From assembly GCA_940671915.1 (NCBI GenBank), contig CALNVZ010003434.1, positions 4,371,452-4,435,451 of the forward strand: DNA of 64,000 nt, in the 5' to 3' direction. Both the position numbers and the translations under genes were made by a program. The stretch comes from Paracentrotus lividus (Eukaryota; Echinodermata; Echinoidea; Camarodonta; Echinidae). Of this stretch, positions 62,701 through 64,000 are shown in pieces (within the stretch, counting starts at the first letter, position 1; each line of letters begins with the position of its first letter). A model generated the notes under the pieces. It did not search any database. It was not told the origin of the DNA and saw only the letters and a program-made list of their open reading frames with translations.

Positions 62701-63654
62701 GTTTCTTTGAAGTAACATGAAGCCACTCAGGTCTCCTACTGGCAGGGTCTGGACCGACCAGATTCTAGCAGGAAAATGAGAAAATAGCAAAAACAGTCAA
62801 AGTGTGTTTCTGCTTTACATAACATTTCTCATATAATCATGACCTACACATGTATACAGAGTGTCCAAGAAAAATACATATCCAACTTTGAAAAACACTT
62901 CGTAAACAATTATAATGCATGTGACTTTAGCACCTACAGACTCCATGAAATGTATGAGCTTATTCCCCAATAGAAAGTGTTTGACTGTATATATATATCA
63001 GTGTGATTCAATGGGAAATTCTTATATACACTCTACACGGGCAATCTGACAGCAAACACCGCATAGGTAACTCACACAAAGTATGACCATGTTTAACAAG
63101 GTATCCTGGATATTGTCTTGACTAAAGAAGAAAGTTTGCATAAGTAGGGGGAAGTCTAGTGAGTAAGCTGAGAGGGTGGTCTGGGGCAGTTAAGGAAGTA
63201 AATGTTTAACGACGGTGTGTCTTGGGCTTCCATGGGTAATCTGACACCATGGATGCTAACCCAGTAACAGGTCACCTCAAGTTTTATCACCGCTGCCAGA
63301 CCTTATGTAATGCCCTGTACATTCCACCCATTGCCCAATTTGGAAAAGTCATTATCTCACTTTCCCTGGCCTTATAATGCCGAAAACAGGCCAAAGAATG
63401 TTTATGGCGGGGCAACTTGTTCTGCCTTGGTCAAGAAATTTAGCTTCAAGACAGGTATTTCCAGTGCTTTTCAGAGTTTGGTGTCAGCATATTATAATCC
63501 ATTCCCCATGAAAGCCTACGACTGACTGTCTTTAAAGGTCATTTCGAAATTTACCAGATGGTTGATGGCTGCACGTATGATGTTGATCTTGTTCTCGTAG
63601 TCTTTGAGTTTCCACAGGTATTCTCTGAAGTCAAGAGGTCTGCTTGCCATCACT
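57755..63654 (-). CDS. PNLDC1: PNLDC1-like piRNA-trimming exonuclease, C-terminal exons (partial)
   Basis: Five minus-strand exons with GT/AG borders join in one frame: 63654-63555 (phase-in 1 nt, 33 codons), 62764-62675 (30), 61891-61803 (29 plus 2 nt), 59567-59469 (99 nt) and 57827-57755, ending in TGA. They give about 149 C-terminal residues. The order fits PNLDC1, a PARN relative: ENKINIIRAAINHL and GPDPASRRPEWLHV, an RRM-like segment (IFGAYSSVDVRMIDRRHALL, then RAFKEHKTLAVVKYNPFRHS), and a last hydrophobic stretch (IGLWSALLVSGAVCVWACF) that would be the C-terminal membrane anchor. PARN itself has no such anchor. The DEDD nuclease exons lie beyond the right edge, so catalysis cannot be judged. 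In animals PNLDC1 trims piRNA 3' ends at the mitochondrial outer membrane. Introns hold several MITEs, a SINE and a fold-back element. Confidence 0.85.
58353..58590 (+). mobile_element. tRNA-Met-derived SINE, copy 2 (in PNLDC1-like intron)
   Basis: Same tRNA-like head as 33067 (A box TGGTTCAGTGG with one change, CTCATAA loop, GGTTCGATCC) and the same tail ending in AATAAAGTTTGGA. It lies antisense to the gene, in the last intron. The target duplication is not clear. Confidence 0.85.
58675..59449. mobile_element. 775-bp fold-back element in PNLDC1-like intron
   Basis: TA at 58673-58674 and 59450-59451, ends CACTGTTGCTCATA and its inverse. Arms of about 260 bp (58675-58935 and 59185-59449) share GGTTGGATAT, CCCTGGCT, TTGGACGCT, GGGGCCC and TGACCAAGGCCCCC. 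A unique-looking middle (58940-59180). No coding. Confidence 0.85.
59640..59790. repeat. A-rich low complexity
   Basis: AAAAC repeats and a poly-A run (59677-59716). Confidence 0.85.
60446..60869. mobile_element. 424-bp MITE, CTGTATAAGTGG family, copy 2
   Basis: Ends CTGTATAAGTGG and its inverse, TA at 60444-60445 and 60870-60871. Subterminal TTTCGCGA, CGCGAATTTAACATCGCGCG blocks occur at both ends. The centre (60590-60770) is unrelated AT-rich sequence. Confidence 0.9.
61005..61074. repeat. Perfect hairpin, 33-bp arms, 4-base loop
   Basis: 61005-61037 and 61042-61074 are exact reverse complements (TGGATAGATCAGTACC... with CACGTG in each arm) around CATA. It lies in the PNLDC1-like intron between exons 61803-61891 and 59469-59567. 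No terminal TA duplication. Confidence 0.95.
61440..61745. repeat. TTGGTCTAAT-motif dispersed repeat, copy 2, with AAT run
   Basis: TTGGTCTAA and its inverse TTAGACCAAG recur through the block, and an AAT run is at 61536-61560. Similar to 31440-31690. It is just outside the exon at 61803. Confidence 0.55.
62159..62339. mobile_element. 181-bp MITE, CTGTATAAGTGG family, copy 3
   Basis: Ends CTGTATAAGTGG and (inverse) CTGTATAAGCC, TA at 62157-62158 and 62340-62341. In the intron between exons at 61803 and 62675. Confidence 0.88.
62858..63222. other. Intronic, no clear element
   Basis: ACAGAGTGTCCAAGAAAAAT at 62861 looks like a mariner-type end, but I could not find a convincing partner. No exon seen here. 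Confidence 0.3.
63225..63520 (+). repeat. Dispersed repeat, copy 2 (GCTTCCATGGGTAAT family)
   Basis: Matches 30815-31085 block by block. It ends 35 bases from the exon at 63555, in the intron. This copy has no A run at its end. Confidence 0.75.
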
Positions 63655-63660
63655 CTATAG

Positions 63661-64000
63661 AGACAGAGATGGACAATGGATAAATGTACATATGTTCTGG
63701 TTCTCATAGGTCATGTACCAACAACTTTAAACAAGCTTATAATAGTCAAAGTCTGGTTTGATTCTTATCACAAATGTTGAAACGTTCAAACAACAAGTGA
63801 AGACACTCTCATTTAATGCTTGTTACTCCATCTTGATTACTTTTGTTTACTGCATTTATGTGTACTATGTGTATTTCTTATTCTCCTCTCTCCTTCTCTA
63901 CTCTTTTTCTTTATTGCGCCTCAAGCACTCCGCAGAGTGGATTTGGCGTATATATGTATATATGCATTACAAATATGTTCATTATATACCAATCTCCCTT
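63661..64000. other. Right edge, probably intron of the PNLDC1-like gene
   Basis: Upstream of the exon at 63555-63654. No further exon with a matching frame is visible before the window ends. Confidence 0.4.

Noticed and set aside
62861-63040. Possible small mariner-type MITE
   Set aside because: One plausible end only; the partner is too weak.

Overview
The window is AT-rich eukaryotic DNA, almost certainly from a marine invertebrate deuterostome. An echinoderm such as a sea urchin is the best guess, judged from two animal genes, tRNA-derived SINEs, many TA-flanked MITEs and LINEs of CR1/L2-like and Tx1-like type. Two host genes can be supported, both on the minus strand. One is an intronless UBE2QL1-like ubiquitin-conjugating enzyme gene (26565-27851). 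The other is the 3' part of a PNLDC1-like piRNA-trimming exonuclease gene: five exons between 57755 and 63654, with the rest lying beyond the right edge. Everything else is repeats, mobile elements or sequence in which I see no gene.

Layout. 1-14.1 kb: a large, poorly conserved inverted duplication. About 450-8420 is a colinear, insertion-rich reverse-complement copy of about 9690-14090, and it looks more like uncorrected read sequence or a fold-back assembly error than normal genome. 14.1-21.6 kb: no genes; MITE-like elements, including a family rich in GAGACGTCTC and a fold-back element with four copies of one 18-bp motif. 21.6-30 kb: the UBE2QL1-like gene in otherwise featureless DNA. 30-33.3 kb: dispersed repeats and a SINE. 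33.4-44.1 kb: a CR1/L2-like LINE (plus strand) split by a TA-flanked DNA transposon (34434-40624), which is itself split by a Tx1/L1-like LINE (minus strand, 34471-38687); a small MITE also sits in the outer LINE's 3' UTR. 44.1-45.9 kb: microsatellites, a 42-bp minisatellite and a MITE. 46-57 kb: no genes; tandem duplications, an 846-bp palindromic mariner-type MITE and a 1.5-kb inverted-repeat element. 57-64 kb: the PNLDC1-like gene, with its introns and 3' flank filled by MITEs, a SINE, a fold-back element and a perfect 33-bp-arm hairpin.

The two host genes show no functional link. The UBE2QL1-like protein would act in ubiquitin transfer. The PNLDC1-like protein would trim piRNA 3' ends at the mitochondrial surface, a pathway that restrains transposons, which is fitting in so transposon-rich a window, but that link is not evidence of function.
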